Source of the DNA: Nocardiopsis sp. JB363
Lineage (GTDB): Bacteria; Actinomycetota; Actinomycetes; Streptosporangiales; Streptosporangiaceae
Direction of reading: 5' to 3'
NCBI RefSeq assembly: GCF_900143625.1
Contig: NZ_FRFF01000124.1
Coordinates: 1 to 64,000 of the forward strand
DNA length: 64,000 nucleotides
The position numbers and the translations under genes were made by a program. The notes under the pieces are model-generated. The model saw only the letters and a list, made by a program, of their open reading frames with translations, did no database searches and was not told the origin of the DNA. Of the stretch, positions 9,310 through 17,716 are shown one piece after another. Each line of letters begins with the position of its first letter. Position 1 is the stretch's first letter.

Positions 9310-11820
9310 TCACGAACTGGTTGCCAACGCATCGTTGACGCACCTCAGGACCGGTGGTGCCGTGACCTTCTCCGGGTCCAGGTCGGCGCCGCCACGAACG
9401 GTGAACGTGTGCTCCTCCCCCGGCAACAAGGTCACCAAGGCGCTGTCCACCACGGCGTCCGGGGCGATCCGGTCGATGTTCAGGACCAGGTCCCGCAACA
9501 GCACTCCGGCCCGTACCTTCACCCGCAAATCGGAACCAATGACCCGGGTTTTCACTTCGAATTCCGGTTTACTGTAGGCGATGTCGCGATCACGGGCGAA
9601 GAACCACCACGCGCGCTCCCCCGCCCCGTCGACGGTGATCACCTCACCGCCCGCGTCGTCGGTCCGGGACACCTCCGCGGGCACCGGGACCCGCAGCGCG
9701 CCACGCGGCGCGACCCGCACCGGATGCGAGGAGGCCGCCAGTTCCGACCCCGTGGCGATGTCACGACGCGTCATCGCCACCTCCGTCACCCACTCGGTGT
9801 CGGTGTCGTTGCCCAACACCACGGTCAGCCCGTCGTCGACGGGTTGGACCGTGACGACCCGGTCGGCGTACACGCGACGCAACGCGTACCACAGGGGTTT
9901 GCGCCTGCCCGCGCCGTCGACGGCCGCCCAAGAGGTGACCGGCCAACAGTCGTTGATCTGCCAGACCACCGTGCCGGTGCAGTACGGCCAGGTGGAACGG
10001 AAGTGCTCAATGCCCACGGTCAGCGCCCTGGCCTGGTTCACCTGGGTGAGGTAGTGCCAGTCGTCGTAGGACCACTCACGGTCGCCGAAGTGCAGAGCGA
10101 GCCCGCGAGCGAGCTTGCCGTTGCCGTCGATCGCCTTCTGGTGGTGCAGCACACCCGGCGAGGTGGGGGTGAGCGGCTCGTCCGACACCGCGTCGCGCAG
10201 GGTGGCGTGGTTGGCCGGCGCCTGGTAGCCGAACTCGGCGGCGAACCGCGGCCTGCGGTCCCGGTACACCGTGTAGTCCAGTTCGTTCCACACGTCCCAC
10301 AGGTGCATGGTGCCGTGGGCGGGGTCGTTGGGGTGCACACCCTCGCCTTCGGAGTACGGGCTGCCCGGCCAATAGGGGCGGGTGGGATCGAGTTCGGCCA
10401 CCACCCGAGGCAACAGGTCCAGGTAGTACCCGGCCCCCCAGGACCGCCCCGCCAACTTCTCCTTCCAGCCCCAGTCCTCGTGGCCCCAGATGTTCTCGTT
10501 GTTTCCGCACCACACCGCGAGCGAGGCGTGCGGGGCGAGACGGACGACCGCGTCTCGGGCCTCCGCCTCCACCTCCGACCACAGGGGTTCGTCCTCCGGG
10601 TAGGCGGCGCAGGCGAACAGGAAGTCCTGCCAGACCAGGACGCCGCGCTCGGAGCACACGTCGTAGAAGTCGTCGGCCTCGTAGATCCCGCCGCCCCACA
10701 CGCGCAGCAGGTTCATCCCGGCCGCGCAGGCCTGATCGATCGCCTCCGCGTAGCGATCCCGGTCCACCCGCGAGGGGAAGGTGTCGTCGGGGATCCAGTT
10801 GGCGCCCCTGACCAGGATGTCGCGACCGTTGACACGGACGGCGAAGGCCGCCCCGTGCTCGTCGGGGGCGCTGTGCAGCGCCACGTTGCGGAACCCGATC
10901 CGGCGTTCCCAGGTGTCCAGGACGACACCGGGCGCGGACAGCTCCACCGACAGGTCGTACAGGGGTTGGCCGCCGTGGCCACGCGGCCACCACAGCTCGG
11001 GGTCGTTCACCTCCAGGTCGAGGGCGACCTCGTCCTCCCCCGCCGGGACCGTGACGGTACCGGCCACCCCGGCGACCGACGCGGTCACCGTCAGCTCGGT
11101 GTCGCGTCCCGGGTCGGTGCGCTCCACGCTCAGTCGCAGGGAGACCCACCCTCGGGAGCCGTCCCCGGAGACCGATACCAGCGGCCGCACCGACGCCAGA
11201 CGCGCCGTCGACCAGGCGTGCAGACGGATCGGCCGCCAGATTCCGGAGGTGACCACGGTCGGCCCCCAGTCCCAGCCGAAGTTGCAGGCCATCTTGCGGA
11301 CGTACTGGTAGGGCTCGTCGTAGGCGGCGGGCACCGGGCCGAGCCGGTCACGTTCGGCCTCGGCTCGTCGGTAGGGGGCGTCGAAACGCACCTCCAGGTC
11401 GGGGCGTGCCCCGGCCTCGCCCAGCGCCTCGGTGACGTCGAACCGGTACGACCGGTGCATGTTCGCGGTGCGCCCCACCTCGCGGTCGCCGACCAGGACG
11501 GTGGCGAAGGTGTCCAACCCCTCGCACACCAGGTCGACGCGTTCGGTCGGCGTACCGCCGGCCAGGGCGTCGACCTCGGCCGACAGGGATCGGGTGTAGT
11601 TCCAGTCGGTGCGGCCGATCCAACCCAGACGGGTCTCGTTGTCATCGAGGTAGGGGTCCTCGATCAGGCCGTGGTCGAGCAGGTCAGTGTGGACACAGCC
11701 CGGCACGGTCGCGGTGAGCCCCCCGGCCCCGTGGAGCGCGGCGGCCGGTTCGGCGAGCGCGCCCTCATGGGGCGTCGCGGCCAGCGTCCAGCCGTCGTGC
11801 AGGTCGAACCACGCGGTCAT
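9310..11820 (-). CDS. GH2 beta-mannosidase, cytoplasmic
   Basis: An 836-residue glycoside hydrolase family 2 enzyme that releases mannose from the non-reducing end of beta-1,4-manno-oligosaccharides. The N-terminal sandwich domain spans about residues 1-180 (TVPGCVHTDLLDHGLIEDPY). The catalytic barrel carries the acid/base Glu in WCGNNENIW (E442) and the nucleophile Glu in FAAEFGYQ (E529). These two contexts fit beta-mannosidases better than beta-galactosidases. There is no signal peptide, so it acts on imported oligosaccharides. It is last in the leftward operon, 45 bp after the ABC ATPase gene. GH2 beta-mannosidase beside an oligopeptide-type importer resembles the arrangement I recall from Thermobifida. 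Confidence 0.92.
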   Translation of the reverse strand: MTAWFDLHDGWTLAATPHEGALAEPAAALHGAGGLTATVPGCVHTDLLDHGLIEDPYLDDNETRLGWIGRTDWNYTRSLSAEVDALAGGTPTERVDLVCEGLDTFATVLVGDREVGRTANMHRSYRFDVTEALGEAGARPDLEVRFDAPYRRAEAERDRLGPVPAAYDEPYQYVRKMACNFGWDWGPTVVTSGIWRPIRLHAWSTARLASVRPLVSVSGDGSRGWVSLRLSVERTDPGRDTELTVTASVAGVAGTVTVPAGEDEVALDLEVNDPELWWPRGHGGQPLYDLSVELSAPGVVLDTWERRIGFRNVALHSAPDEHGAAFAVRVNGRDILVRGANWIPDDTFPSRVDRDRYAEAIDQACAAGMNLLRVWGGGIYEADDFYDVCSERGVLVWQDFLFACAAYPEDEPLWSEVEAEARDAVVRLAPHASLAVWCGNNENIWGHEDWGWKEKLAGRSWGAGYYLDLLPRVVAELDPTRPYWPGSPYSEGEGVHPNDPAHGTMHLWDVWNELDYTVYRDRRPRFAAEFGYQAPANHATLRDAVSDEPLTPTSPGVLHHQKAIDGNGKLARGLALHFGDREWSYDDWHYLTQVNQARALTVGIEHFRSTWPYCTGTVVWQINDCWPVTSWAAVDGAGRRKPLWYALRRVYADRVVTVQPVDDGLTVVLGNDTDTEWVTEVAMTRRDIATGSELAASSHPVRVAPRGALRVPVPAEVSRTDDAGGEVITVDGAGERAWWFFARDRDIAYSKPEFEVKTRVIGSDLRVKVRAGVLLRDLVLNIDRIAPDAVVDSALVTLLPGEEHTFTVRGGADLDPEKVTAPPVLRCVNDALATSS

Positions 11821-11865
11821 GCGTGCTCCTCTTCCCTCTGTGTGCCGCCATCCCCGAGGGGAGGG

Positions 11866-12777
11866 TCAGCTCTGATCGATCCCGACGAAGTGCCCCTGTT
11901 CCGCCTCCACCAGCGGGGCGGAGTCGTCGCCTTCGGCGACCACGGGCAGTTCGACGTCCTCGGGCGGGTCGGCGGCCAGTTCGGCGTCCACCTCGGCCCA
12001 GGTGCGGTGCAGCTGGGGCACGCACGAGAGCAGGTGCCGGCTGTAGGGGTGCAGCGGGTTGTCGAACACCCGCTTCGTCGGACCCATCTCGGCGATGGCG
12101 CCCTTGTGCAGGATCACCGACCGGTCGCTGACGTAGTTGCCGAGCGACAGGTCGTGGGTGACGAAGAGGATCCCCAGGCCGCGTTCCTTGAGGTCGGCCA
12201 GCAGGTTGAGCACGTCGATCCGGGTCGAGGCGTCCAGCATGCTGATGATCTCGTCGGCCACCAGCAGACGGATGTCCAACAACAGTGCCCGCGCGATGAG
12301 CAGTCGCTGCAACTGCCCGCCGCTGAGCTGGTGCGGGTACTTGTTCAGGACGTTGTCGGGGTCCAGGCGGACCGTGTCCATGACGTCCAGGACCTTCTTC
12401 CGCCAGTCGGCGTCGGCGACGCCCGGGAAGTAGGAGGAACGGATCAGCTCGAAGACCCGGTCGGCCTTGAAGATGGGGTTGAAGGAGCTGAAGGGGTCCT
12501 GGAAGACGCCCTGCACGTAGCGGTAGTACTCCTTCTTCTCACCGAACCCCCGCAGGCTCGTGACGTCCTTGCCCTCGAAGGTGATGCTGCCCTGGCTGGG
12601 CTTGGTGAGGCCGAGCACCATCTTGCCGATGGTGCTCTTGCCGCTGCCGGACTCACCGATCAGCGACACCACCTCACCCGGTTCCACCACCAGGTTCACG
12701 TCGCGCACCGCGCGCAGCTTGGCGCCGCCGAACGCGCCCACCCGGTACACCTTGTGCACATGGCTCAGTTCCAGCAC
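11866..12777 (-). CDS. Oligopeptide/oligosaccharide-type ABC importer ATPase 2 (DppF-like)
   Basis: A 303-residue ABC ATPase. Walker A is GESGSGKST (about residues 41-49), the signature is LSGGQLQR, and Walker B reads LLVADEIISMLD. The C-terminal HPYSRHLLSCVPQL is the oligopeptide-transporter extension; the usual Cys-rich motif seen in the partner ATPase is absent. DEIISMLDAS replaces the usual [16 protein letters not shown], a change I recall from sugar-transporting members of this family. It pairs with the ATPase encoded immediately upstream (4-bp gap). Confidence 0.9.
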   Translation of the reverse strand: MLELSHVHKVYRVGAFGGAKLRAVRDVNLVVEPGEVVSLIGESGSGKSTIGKMVLGLTKPSQGSITFEGKDVTSLRGFGEKKEYYRYVQGVFQDPFSSFNPIFKADRVFELIRSSYFPGVADADWRKKVLDVMDTVRLDPDNVLNKYPHQLSGGQLQRLLIARALLLDIRLLVADEIISMLDASTRIDVLNLLADLKERGLGILFVTHDLSLGNYVSDRSVILHKGAIAEMGPTKRVFDNPLHPYSRHLLSCVPQLHRTWAEVDAELAADPPEDVELPVVAEGDDSAPLVEAEQGHFVGIDQS

Positions 12778-12781
12778 GGCG

Positions 12782-13735
12782 CTACCTCCCCGTCTTCCAG
12801 CAGGCGGCCCAGTGGCCGGGTTCGATCTCCACCAGCGGCGGGGTCTCGGAGCACTCCTCCGAGGCGATGGGGCACCGGGCCTTGAACCGACAGCCGGTGG
12901 GCGGATTGAGCAGGCCGGGCGGGGTGCCCGGGATGCCCTCCAAACGGCCCTCGTCGGTGGTGGAACCCACCTCCGGCAGGGCGCCGATGAGCATCTTGGT
13001 GTACGGGTGCTGCGGGTCGTTGATGATCGTGGCGGCCGGAGCCTTCTCCGCGACCCGTCCCGCGTACATCACCATGACCGTGTCGGCCATCTGGTAGACG
13101 AGCGAGATGTCGTGGGTCACGAAGATCATGCTCTTGATGAAGCCCCGGTCACGGAACTCCACCATGGACTCCACCACCGAACGCTGGGTGGACACGTCCA
13201 GGGCCGAGGTGGCCTCGTCGGCGATGAGCAGGGACGGGTCGAGCAGGGTGGACATCACCATGACCACGCGCTGCTTCATGCCGCCGGACAGCTCGATGGG
13301 GAACCGGTCGAGGACCTCGGGGTCCAGACCCACCAGTTCGAGGCGGCGACGCAGCTCGTCGGCGATCGTGGCCGGCTTCACCCCTCGGGCCTTCAGGAGT
13401 TCGTTGATCATCCGCCCGATCTTGCGGGTGGGGTTGAGGGCGCTCATCGCGTACTGCGGGATGAGCGAGATCTCGTGGTACCGGTAGCGGTTCATGGCGT
13501 CGTCGTCGGAGATGGGCAGCTTCTCGCCGTCCAGCTCGACGGTGCCGTCGATGTGCCGCATCCGGTTGTCCAGCCGGATCAGGCTCTTGCCGAGGGTGGT
13601 CTTGCCACAGCCGGACTCACCGGCCAGGCCCATGATCTCCCCGTCGGCGAGGTCGAAGCTCACCCCGTCGAGGGCGTGGACGTCCCCGCGCAGGGTTTGG
13701 TAGTAGACCTTCAGGTCGTTGACGCGGAGTGTCAT
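12782..13735 (-). CDS. Oligopeptide/oligosaccharide-type ABC importer ATPase 1 (DppD-like)
   Basis: A 317-residue ABC ATPase with Walker A GESGCGKTT, signature LSGGMKQR and Walker B LLIADEATSALD. The C-terminal Cys-containing motif PTGCRFKARCPIASEEC is that seen in OppD/DppD proteins, where it can bind an Fe-S cluster. The start ATG 13735 overlaps the stop of the upstream permease (TGATG), implying translational coupling. The frame runs open to 14380, but that stretch is antisense to the permease's own frame and is not used. Confidence 0.92.
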   Translation of the reverse strand: MTLRVNDLKVYYQTLRGDVHALDGVSFDLADGEIMGLAGESGCGKTTLGKSLIRLDNRMRHIDGTVELDGEKLPISDDDAMNRYRYHEISLIPQYAMSALNPTRKIGRMINELLKARGVKPATIADELRRRLELVGLDPEVLDRFPIELSGGMKQRVVMVMSTLLDPSLLIADEATSALDVSTQRSVVESMVEFRDRGFIKSMIFVTHDISLVYQMADTVMVMYAGRVAEKAPAATIINDPQHPYTKMLIGALPEVGSTTDEGRLEGIPGTPPGLLNPPTGCRFKARCPIASEECSETPPLVEIEPGHWAACWKTGR

Positions 13736-14646
13736 CACAGCTCCCGCAGCTTGGGGTTGAAGACCTCGTCCAACCCGACGTTGAGGATGTACATCGAACC
13801 GACGATCGCGGTGATCCCGGCACCCGGCGGGAGGAACCACCACCACATGCCGAGCTGTAGGGCGCTCCACTGCATGGCGCTCTCCAGCATCATGCCGAGG
13901 GAGACCCCGTTGGAGGGGCCCAGGCCGATGAAGTCGAGTCCGGCGGCGATGAGGACGGCCCCACCGAACATGAGGATGAACGACATCACCAGGTAGGAGC
14001 TCATGTTGGGCGCCATCTCGGAGGTGATGATCCGCCAGGTGCGCCGTCCGCTGAGCCGGGCCAGGTCCACGTAGTCGCGGTTGGCCAGGGTCAGGGCCTG
14101 GGAGCGGACCGCTCGCGCGGCCCAGGGCCAGGAGGTCAGGCCGATGAACAGGCCCTGCACGAAGAGACCCTTGACGTCCAGGTAGGCCACGGCCACGATC
14201 AGCACGACCAGGGCGGGCAGCACCAGCACGACGTTGGTGATCATGTTGAGGATCTCGTCGATGATCCCGCCCTTGTACCCGGCGACGAATCCGACCGTGG
14301 TGCCCAGGATGAAGGCGATGCCACCGCCGAGGAAGCCGATGATGAAGGTCGAACGCACGCCGTAGACGAACTGGGCCCACACGTCCTGACCGAACGTGGT
14401 GGTGCCGAACCAGTACTCGCCGTTGGGCGACTGCGTCTGCGGACCGACGTACTCGTTGGGGTCGTGGTCGATGAACAGGGGCCCGACGAGGCCGAGTACC
14501 AGGAAGCCGAGCACGATGCTCAGCCCGATGAGGAGCTTGGGGTTGCGCCGGGCGAAGTGCAGGGTCTCGGAGACCTTGCGCTCGGCGACCGGTTCGGGAG
14601 CGGTGCCGGAATCGGCCGCCCCCGGCGCTCCGGAAACGTTGGTCAT
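13735..14646 (-). CDS. ABC importer permease 2 (DppC-like)
   Basis: A 303-residue inner-membrane protein with about six helices. It has a cytoplasmic N-tail (about 35 residues) and the DppC-type first periplasmic segment (DHDPNEYVGPQTQSPNGEYW, then FGTTTFGQDVW). The coupling motif is RAVRSQALTLANRDYVDLAR. ATG 14646 overlaps the stop of the upstream permease by ATGA. It forms the heterodimeric channel with the DppB-like protein. Confidence 0.9.
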   Translation of the reverse strand: MTNVSGAPGAADSGTAPEPVAERKVSETLHFARRNPKLLIGLSIVLGFLVLGLVGPLFIDHDPNEYVGPQTQSPNGEYWFGTTTFGQDVWAQFVYGVRSTFIIGFLGGGIAFILGTTVGFVAGYKGGIIDEILNMITNVVLVLPALVVLIVAVAYLDVKGLFVQGLFIGLTSWPWAARAVRSQALTLANRDYVDLARLSGRRTWRIITSEMAPNMSSYLVMSFILMFGGAVLIAAGLDFIGLGPSNGVSLGMMLESAMQWSALQLGMWWWFLPPGAGITAIVGSMYILNVGLDEVFNPKLREL

Positions 14647-15638
14647 GACGCGCCTCCCGTCATCTGCACGCGCGTACGCGGGTCGACCAGGACGTAGATG
14701 ATGTCGATGATGAAGTTGGCGATCAGCACGCCCACGACCACGAACAGGAAGACCCCCTGGAGCAGGAAGAAGTCGCGGCTGTTCAGGGAATCGAGGATCA
14801 GGCTGCCGAGGCCGGGGTAGTTGAAGACGATCTCGGTGAGCAGGGCACCGGCGATGACCGTGCCCAGCTGCACGGCCAGACCGGTGATCTGCGGGAGCAT
14901 CGCGTTGCGGAACGCGTAGCGGCGGATCAGTTTCCGGGGCGCGCCCAGGGACTTGAGGTAGTTGGAGTAGTCCGCTTCCAGCTCGTAGATGATGAGGTTG
15001 CGCATACCGATGGCCCAGCCGCCCAGCGCCACGATGAACATGGACAGGAACGGCAGCACCCAGTGGGTGATCAGGCTGGAGATGAACAGCCAGCTGAACT
15101 CCGGGCGCAGGGAGAAGCTGTAGCCGCCGGAGGTGGGGAAGACCCCGGCGACGATGCCCAGGCTCCAGGCGAGCAGCAGCGCGAGCCACATGTACGGGGT
15201 CGCGGTCAGGATGTAACCGACCGGCAGGAGCGTGTTGTCCAGGATCTTGCTACGGGCGGCGAAGGCCCCGAAGCGGTTGCCGATGATCCAGCTGAGGAGG
15301 ATGGCGGGGAGCAGCAGCGCGAGCGTGTAGGGCACCGCGCGCAGGATGATGTCGGTGACCTCCTGCGGGTACAGCATCACGCTGACGCCGAGGTCACCCC
15401 GGAAGAGTCCGGCCCAGAAGGCGAAGTACTGCTCGTACAGGGGCTTGTCGAGGCCGAAGACCTCGTTGTAGTAATCGGTCATGCGGGCGAGCGCGTCGGG
15501 GTCGTCGATCGCCGCGCGGGTGAGCATGCTCCGGACGGGGTCGCCGGGCATGAAGCGGGGGATCATCCAGTTGATGGTGACCGCGACGATGAACGTCAGC
15601 AGGTAGACGAAGGACTTACGTCCGATGTAGCGCCACAC
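14643..15638 (-). CDS. ABC importer permease 1 (DppB-like)
   Basis: A 331-residue inner-membrane protein of the DppB family with six predicted helices. The N-terminus has IPRFMPGDPVRSML, which is diagnostic, and the coupling EAA-like loop is LEADYSNYLKSLGAPRKLIR. It begins about 110 bp after the binding-protein gene, past a strong hairpin, and is first of four tightly coupled genes (permease, permease, ATPase, ATPase). Confidence 0.9.
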   Translation of the reverse strand: MWRYIGRKSFVYLLTFIVAVTINWMIPRFMPGDPVRSMLTRAAIDDPDALARMTDYYNEVFGLDKPLYEQYFAFWAGLFRGDLGVSVMLYPQEVTDIILRAVPYTLALLLPAILLSWIIGNRFGAFAARSKILDNTLLPVGYILTATPYMWLALLLAWSLGIVAGVFPTSGGYSFSLRPEFSWLFISSLITHWVLPFLSMFIVALGGWAIGMRNLIIYELEADYSNYLKSLGAPRKLIRRYAFRNAMLPQITGLAVQLGTVIAGALLTEIVFNYPGLGSLILDSLNSRDFFLLQGVFLFVVVGVLIANFIIDIIYVLVDPRTRVQMTGGAS

Positions 15639-15674
15639 ACGTTCCTCCTGGTGATGGCGATGGGCGGTCGAGTA

Positions 15675-15746
15675 CCCCCGTCGGGGTGCCGGGGCACCGC
15701 GACGGGGGCGGGTTCACGGAGCGTTCCCAAGGCGGAAGCGCTCCCA
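15675..15746 (-). promoter_or_regulatory. Intercistronic hairpin and two CebR-like half-matches between binding protein and permease genes
   Basis: CCCCCGTCG (15675-15683) pairs with 15700-15708, enclosing GGTGCC/GGCACC (15685-15690 with 15693-15698), a strong compound stem. Toward the binding-protein stop lie two degenerate copies of TGGGAGCGCTCCCA: 15716-15729 (11/14) and 15733-15746 (12/14). The stem may stabilise or partly terminate the binding-protein mRNA; the boxes may bind a LacI-family repressor. Confidence 0.5.
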
Positions 15747-15751
15747 GGGGC

Positions 15752-17452
15752 CTACTCGGCGGGTTCGATCGCCGCGAGGGTCTCGATGAAGCCCATCTCG
15801 TACCAGCCGTCCCAGAGGACCGCGGGGGTGGCCAGGTCGCCGTCCTCACTGGGCCAGTTGGTCCAGTTCGCGTTGCTGACCTGCGCCCACTGGCCGTTGT
15901 ACCAAAGCGGGATGGTGGGGAGTTCCTCCAGGTAGATCTCCTGGATCTGCGAGGTCATCTCGGCCATGCCCTCGGTGTCGTCCGCGGGGACGGCGGCGAG
16001 CTGCTGGGTGAGGTCCCACGCCTCCTCGTTCTCGTAACGGTGGAAGTTCACCGTCGTCTGCTCGTCACGGACGGGCATCTGGAAGAGGTAGTCGTAGTAG
16101 GTCCACGGCGTGTTGCTCAGCTGCCGGGCGTTGTTGATGACCAGGTCGAACTCGCCGCTGTTGCGGTTCTGGTCCACCAGGTCGGGGTCGGGGAACTCGG
16201 CCTCGATGTTGATGCCGACCGCCTGGGCGTCCTGGGCGATGAGGCGCGCGGCCTCCATCCAGTCGGTCCAGCCGGAGGGGACCTGCAGGGTCAGGGCGAT
16301 GGGCTCACCGTCGGGGGTCTCGACGAAGCCGTCACCGTCCTCGTCCAGGTAGCCGGCGTCCTCCAGGAAGGCCACGGACTCGTCCTTGTCGTGGCTGTAG
16401 CCCTCCTCCTCGACCAGTTCGTGGTCGATGTAGTCGTCCCACTCGGGGAGCAGACCGGTGGGGCTGGCGGCCTCGACCAGGTTGGAGTAGGGGCCGTCGA
16501 TGATCTTGTCCATGTCGATCGCGTGGGCCAGCGCCTGACGGAAGTCCACGTCGTCCAGCGGGGCGACGTCGTGGTTGGGGATCAACCACGCGGTGTTGGC
16601 GCTGCGCATGTAGGGCGGACCGTCGTAGTAGCTGGTGATCAGCTCGTTGCTCTCCAACACCTGGTCGATGCCGGGCAGGAAGTTGTTGGACACGTCGACC
16701 TCGCCCTGGGTGAGCATGCCCAGGGTGACGTCGTTGGAGGCGTTGACGATGTCGACGACGTAGCGGGCGTCCATGGTGAGGTCGAGCGCGTCGATGCCCC
16801 ACCAGTCGTCGTTGCGCTCCCAGATCATGCGCTCGTCGTCGTGCGACTCGTAGCCGTAGGGTCCGGTGCCGACCGGCTCCTCGTTGGCGCCCTCGGCGAT
16901 CTGGGTCTCCTCCATGTCGGCCCAGATGTGGTCCGGGACGATCGGGTTGGAGTAGGCCCAGTTCATCCACTCCTGAGCGCGGGGCTCGGAGAAGCTCACC
17001 GTGACGGTCTGCTCGTCGGTGGCCTCGACGGACTCGACGTAGTCCCAGACCGTGCTGTAGGGGACGCCCTCCACCTTGCCCAGTTCGAGGGTGGTGACGA
17101 CGTCTTGGGCGACCAGCGGCTCACCGTCGTTCCAGGTGACGCCCTCGCGCAGGTTGATGACGTGGGTCTGCTCGTCGGGCCACTCGTCGCCCTCGGCGAG
17201 CCAGGGGACGTACTCCCCGGACTCGGGGTCGTAGTGGAAGAGCGACTCGTAGACCATGCCGATCGTTCCGACGGCGTAGCCGCCGCGCATCATGGGGTTC
17301 CAGCTGGTCGGCGGACCCCAGGCGGTACCCGTGGTGTACAGGGTCTCCTCCCGGGGATAGCTGCCACCGTCCGCCGACCCGCCTTCGTCCGAGCAACCGG
17401 TGGCGATGAGCGCCACGGCCGCAAGGGCGGCGGGAAGTCTCAGAGATTTCAT
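15752..17452 (-). CDS. Family-5 extracellular solute-binding lipoprotein, probable beta-manno-oligosaccharide receptor
   Basis: A 566-residue SBP_bac_5 protein. The lipoprotein signal is residues 1-20, MKSLRLPAALAAVALIATGC, with the lipidated Cys at the end. The mature part has the family's landmarks: WGPPTSWNPMMRGG, VINLREGVTWNDGEPLVAQD, and a C-terminal EEAWDLTQQLAAVP. ATG 17452 follows AAGGAGGAG; the frame is open to 17605 but crosses operators. Family-5 receptors usually carry peptides, but relatives bind cellobiose or manno-oligosaccharides. The GH2 beta-mannosidase in the same operon makes beta-mannosides the likeliest ligand (inference). Confidence 0.87.
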   Translation of the reverse strand: MKSLRLPAALAAVALIATGCSDEGGSADGGSYPREETLYTTGTAWGPPTSWNPMMRGGYAVGTIGMVYESLFHYDPESGEYVPWLAEGDEWPDEQTHVINLREGVTWNDGEPLVAQDVVTTLELGKVEGVPYSTVWDYVESVEATDEQTVTVSFSEPRAQEWMNWAYSNPIVPDHIWADMEETQIAEGANEEPVGTGPYGYESHDDERMIWERNDDWWGIDALDLTMDARYVVDIVNASNDVTLGMLTQGEVDVSNNFLPGIDQVLESNELITSYYDGPPYMRSANTAWLIPNHDVAPLDDVDFRQALAHAIDMDKIIDGPYSNLVEAASPTGLLPEWDDYIDHELVEEEGYSHDKDESVAFLEDAGYLDEDGDGFVETPDGEPIALTLQVPSGWTDWMEAARLIAQDAQAVGINIEAEFPDPDLVDQNRNSGEFDLVINNARQLSNTPWTYYDYLFQMPVRDEQTTVNFHRYENEEAWDLTQQLAAVPADDTEGMAEMTSQIQEIYLEELPTIPLWYNGQWAQVSNANWTNWPSEDGDLATPAVLWDGWYEMGFIETLAAIEPAE

Positions 17453-17516
17453 CTCGACTCCTCCTTCGACCCGGTCGGCCCTTTTCAGGGGGGAAGCCGA
17501 TTCCTGAGAGGAAGGC

Positions 17517-17530
17517 TGGGAGCGCTCCCA
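17517..17530. promoter_or_regulatory. CebR/CelR-type operator TGGGAGCGCTCCCA
   Basis: A perfect 14-bp palindrome identical to the box known for the LacI-family cellobiose repressors CebR (Streptomyces) and CelR (Thermobifida). It lies 65 bp before the binding-protein start. The local LacI gene carries a different palindrome in its own promoter, so this site may link the mannoside operon to a second, cellulose-linked repressor encoded elsewhere. Confidence 0.75.
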
Positions 17531-17552
17531 GTAGGGAGAGCGAAGGGCCGTT

Positions 17553-17568
17553 ACTGAACCGGGTAAGT
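17553..17568. promoter_or_regulatory. LacI-type operator, binding-protein promoter
   Basis: ACTGAACCGGGTAAGT matches 14 of 16 bases of the perfect palindrome in the LacI gene promoter (18773-18788). It lies 100 bp before the binding-protein start and 22 bp from the CebR-type box. Confidence 0.65.
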
Positions 17569-17674
17569 GAGGTCCACAACAGCATGCCCGGACGAAGCCC
17601 GTCAATCCCTGTCACTTCGGTGTTATCCGCTTGTAACAGGCATGTCGGCCCGAGGACACGTTGAGGAGACCGGT

Positions 17675-17690
17675 ACTGAACCGGTTCCGC
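17675..17690. promoter_or_regulatory. LacI-type operator, just after the LacI gene
   Basis: ACTGAACCGGTTCCGC matches 14 of 16 bases of the 18773 palindrome. It is centred 122 bp from the 17553 copy, a spacing that would allow looping by a tetrameric LacI-family repressor. Confidence 0.6.
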
Positions 17691-17716
17691 GCGCGCCGTC
17701 GGGCCGCCCTGCTGGT

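Noticed and set aside
9214..12885. A 1223-residue rightward open frame over the beta-mannosidase and ABC ATPase genes
   Set aside because: It is antisense to strong family matches (GH2, ABC ATPase), has no domain, and is rich in Gly/Val/Arg/His as expected of high-GC shadow frames.
17517..17530. TGGGAGCGCTCCCA as the operator of the local LacI protein
   Set aside because: The LacI gene's own promoter has a different perfect palindrome, repeated in the operon promoter; the CebR-type box is more likely read by another repressor.
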